In this document: piece after piece, positions 57,227 through 58,453 of the stretch
Layout of the letters: each line of letters begins with the position of its first letter
Numbering within the stretch: position 1 is the stretch's first letter
Source: Clostridia bacterium
GTDB taxonomy: Bacteria; Bacillota; Clostridia; Oscillospirales; Acutalibacteraceae
Assembly: GCA_017433225.1 (NCBI GenBank)
Contig: JAFRHS010000041.1
Span: forward strand, 1 to 58,453
Reading direction: 5' to 3'
Length of the DNA: 58,453 nucleotides
Program-made: the position numbers and the translations under genes
The notes under the pieces: generated by a model
What the model was told of the DNA's origin: nothing
What the model saw: the letters and a program-made list of their open reading frames with translations, nothing else
Database searches by the model: none

Positions 57227-58000
57227 TCACACTTCGATGGTCTCTCCGCAGGAGAGGTAGTGAGCGTGGGTCATATGCGGGCGCATGAAGCGGAACTGGT
57301 CCGCGCCGGTGCAGTGGCAGGTATAGTACGTGGTGTCATAGGCGTCGAGTTTTACAGCATTCTCGATGAGCTTCTCGTCGAGGGGCTTTTTCATGTAGTG
57401 GAATCCTCCGACGAGGACATCCGGCCGGAACCAGTCCACGATATTGAGGATGCCCTGGTGGGAACATCCGCTGATGAGGACTCGCTTCTCCCCTTCCGTG
57501 ATGAGCAGGTACTGTTCGTGTCGGAAATCCTCCGGCAGGAACGTGCCGTTCTCTTTCCGGAGGAGTCCACCGGTGTCCAGGTCTGCCACCCGCTCCCGGC
57601 CGACCGGGCAGCAGAGCGTCAGTTCTTCGTCCAGAACGAGCGTGCCGTCCGTGTAGACGAACCGGTCATTCGGCACCAGCGTCTCATCGAGGCCGATGTA
57701 CTTTTCCGTCCCGTTCCAGTGAGACTCGAAGGCATAGCGGCTCATATAGACGGGAGCGTGGTCATTGCATTCAAGGAACGTGCGCAGCCCGCCGCCGTGG
57801 TCGTAGTGACCATGGGACAGGACCATGAGGTCGGCCTTCGTGAGGTCTTTTCCGAGGCGCTCTGCATTCTCGGCAAATAGCGTTCCCTGCCCGGAGTCGA
57901 AAAGTATGGTGTGGTGTTCGGTTTCAATGTAAAGACTGAGTCCGTGTTCGACCGGAAGGCCGGGCACGGACGTGTTTTCAACCAGCGTTGTTATGCGCAT
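57227..58000 (-). CDS. MBL-fold metallo-hydrolase
   Basis: A 257-residue metallo-beta-lactamase-fold protein. LILSHGHYDHGG-type motif (VLSHGHYDHGGGL) supplies the metal-binding HxHxDH, SGCSHQGILNIV the next His and C-terminal CHCTG the last. The plan fits the group related to methanopterin-pathway RFA-P synthase (DUF-type MBL hydrolases common in Clostridia). Substrate unknown. Starts at 58000 with AGAGGGA upstream. Single gene. Confidence 0.88.
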   Translation of the reverse strand: MRITTLVENTSVPGLPVEHGLSLYIETEHHTILFDSGQGTLFAENAERLGKDLTKADLMVLSHGHYDHGGGLRTFLECNDHAPVYMSRYAFESHWNGTEKYIGLDETLVPNDRFVYTDGTLVLDEELTLCCPVGRERVADLDTGGLLRKENGTFLPEDFRHEQYLLITEGEKRVLISGCSHQGILNIVDWFRPDVLVGGFHYMKKPLDEKLIENAVKLDAYDTTYYTCHCTGADQFRFMRPHMTHAHYLSCGETIEV

Positions 58001-58015
58001 AAATGGATCCCTCTG

Positions 58016-58180
58016 TCACAGTTCATTCCTGCACCGCTCGCAGTTTCTCGTAAGCCTCTTTGTCGATGCGTCCGGGGACATGCCGACGAAGATGTCAGCC
58101 GCCTTTTCCCGGGTCAGTCCGAGTTCCTCCCGTTTGAGTTGGTAGATGCTTTTGTTCTCTTTCGTCGATGCTCTTCCCAT
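58016..58180 (-). pseudogene. XRE-family regulator fragment with frameshift
   Basis: Opens with good GGAGGTG and reads MGRASTKENKSIYQLKREEL, then GLTREKAADIFVGMSP, the N-terminus of a common clostridial XRE protein. After MSP the expected RIDKEAYEKLRAVQE continues in another frame, so a 1- or 2-bp indel lies near 58075. Even the repaired frame ends early, and the usual long C-terminal region is missing. Confidence 0.75.
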
Positions 58181-58310
58181 AAAGACACCTCCGTCTGAAT
58201 TCTGTCTCTATTATGGGCGATTCACGAACCGTTCGTCAAGCCGCGACCAGCAAAGTGATGACGGAAAGCGCTGCCGGGAGGAGGACCATCGAAAAGAGAA
58301 CGCCCCCGGA

Positions 58311-58399
58311 GTGTTTGAACCGAACCAGTAAAATCGGACAATAGACAAAAAGCCCCCTCATGTAGGACAATAATAGTCCATACATGAGGAGGTTTTCTT
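58311..58399 (+). mobile_element. Left end of an IS3-like insertion sequence (partial)
   Basis: The segment before the transposase start contains GGACAATAGAC and a near-perfect hairpin CCTCATGTA...TACATGAGG (about 58356-58388) whose 3' arm runs into the ribosome site GAGGAGG. The outer boundary is not certain, and the right end is beyond the window. Confidence 0.5.
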
Positions 58400-58453
58400 A
58401 TGCCCAGAAAGTACACACATATAAAACAATATGAGGATTTATTTCTGCAATTA
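58400..58453 (+). CDS. IS3-family transposase OrfA (first 18 codons)
   Basis: ATG at 58400 follows GAGGAGG. The 18 visible residues, MPRKYTHIKQYEDLFLQL, match the start of clostridial IS3/IS150-type OrfA helix-turn-helix proteins. The rest lies outside the window. Confidence 0.6.
   Translation, partial: MPRKYTHIKQYEDLFLQL

Overview
The window looks like a chromosome segment of an anaerobic, gut- or rumen-type member of the Bacillota (Clostridia). The evidence is strong AGGAGG ribosome sites with about 8-nt spacing, frequent GTG/TTG starts, Rho-independent terminators everywhere, oxygen-sensitive chemistry (two glycyl radical enzymes with radical-SAM activases, a tungsten-type aldehyde ferredoxin oxidoreductase), and a clostridial-type phage. 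No rRNA or tRNA gene was seen, and the species cannot be named from this sequence.

Layout. (1) 1-15.7 kb is one end of a prophage or phage-derived element. It reads mostly leftwards: lysogeny-side regulators and broken restriction-modification genes (11.3-15.6 kb), then a replication block (SNF2-type helicase, family A DNA polymerase, primase/SF3 helicase, VRR-NUC nuclease), a late-type regulator, HNH endonuclease, terminase small subunit and a partial metK. No integrase or attachment site was identified. (2) 15.8-32.2 kb is ordinary chromosome with short transcription units: duplicated beta-carbonic anhydrases, ADP-ribosylglycohydrolase, several alpha/beta hydrolases and lipases, 3-hydroxyacyl-CoA dehydrogenase, threonine aldolase, an SDR, small membrane proteins and tandem Crp/Fnr regulators. 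It contains a gene-free 1.2-kb stretch (27.35-28.53 kb) with two unusual repeat arrays. (3) 32.2-57.0 kb, all leftward, is a redox island. It holds AOR-ferredoxin-MoaD-like genes; a transporter and TetR; a hydrolase, a glycyl radical enzyme fused to an SCP2-like lipid-binding domain, and its activase; then a long GntR-led operon with a second glycyl radical enzyme and activase, a split-barrel flavoprotein, two FAD oxidoreductases of the geranylgeranyl-reductase and phytoene-desaturase types, a [2Fe-2S] flavin reductase and a PF14196-type protein; and finally an operon with a small membrane protein, a membrane-anchored linalool dehydratase/isomerase-like protein, a Cu+-ATPase and a TauE/DsbD-like protein. 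(4) 57.2-58.45 kb has an MBL-fold hydrolase, a broken XRE regulator and the start of an IS3-like transposase.

How it may work together. The two GntR-side operons share a 13-15-bp palindrome (TGGTATTACCA core) placed identically just after their -10 boxes, so they are probably one regulon. The enzyme set (SCP2-linked radical chemistry, an allylic-alcohol isomerase/dehydratase homologue, carotenoid- and prenyl-type FAD redox enzymes, an electron-transfer flavoprotein and possibly AOR) suggests anaerobic conversion of a hydrophobic, perhaps isoprenoid, substrate. That role is inference; the domains and the shared operators are read from the sequence.
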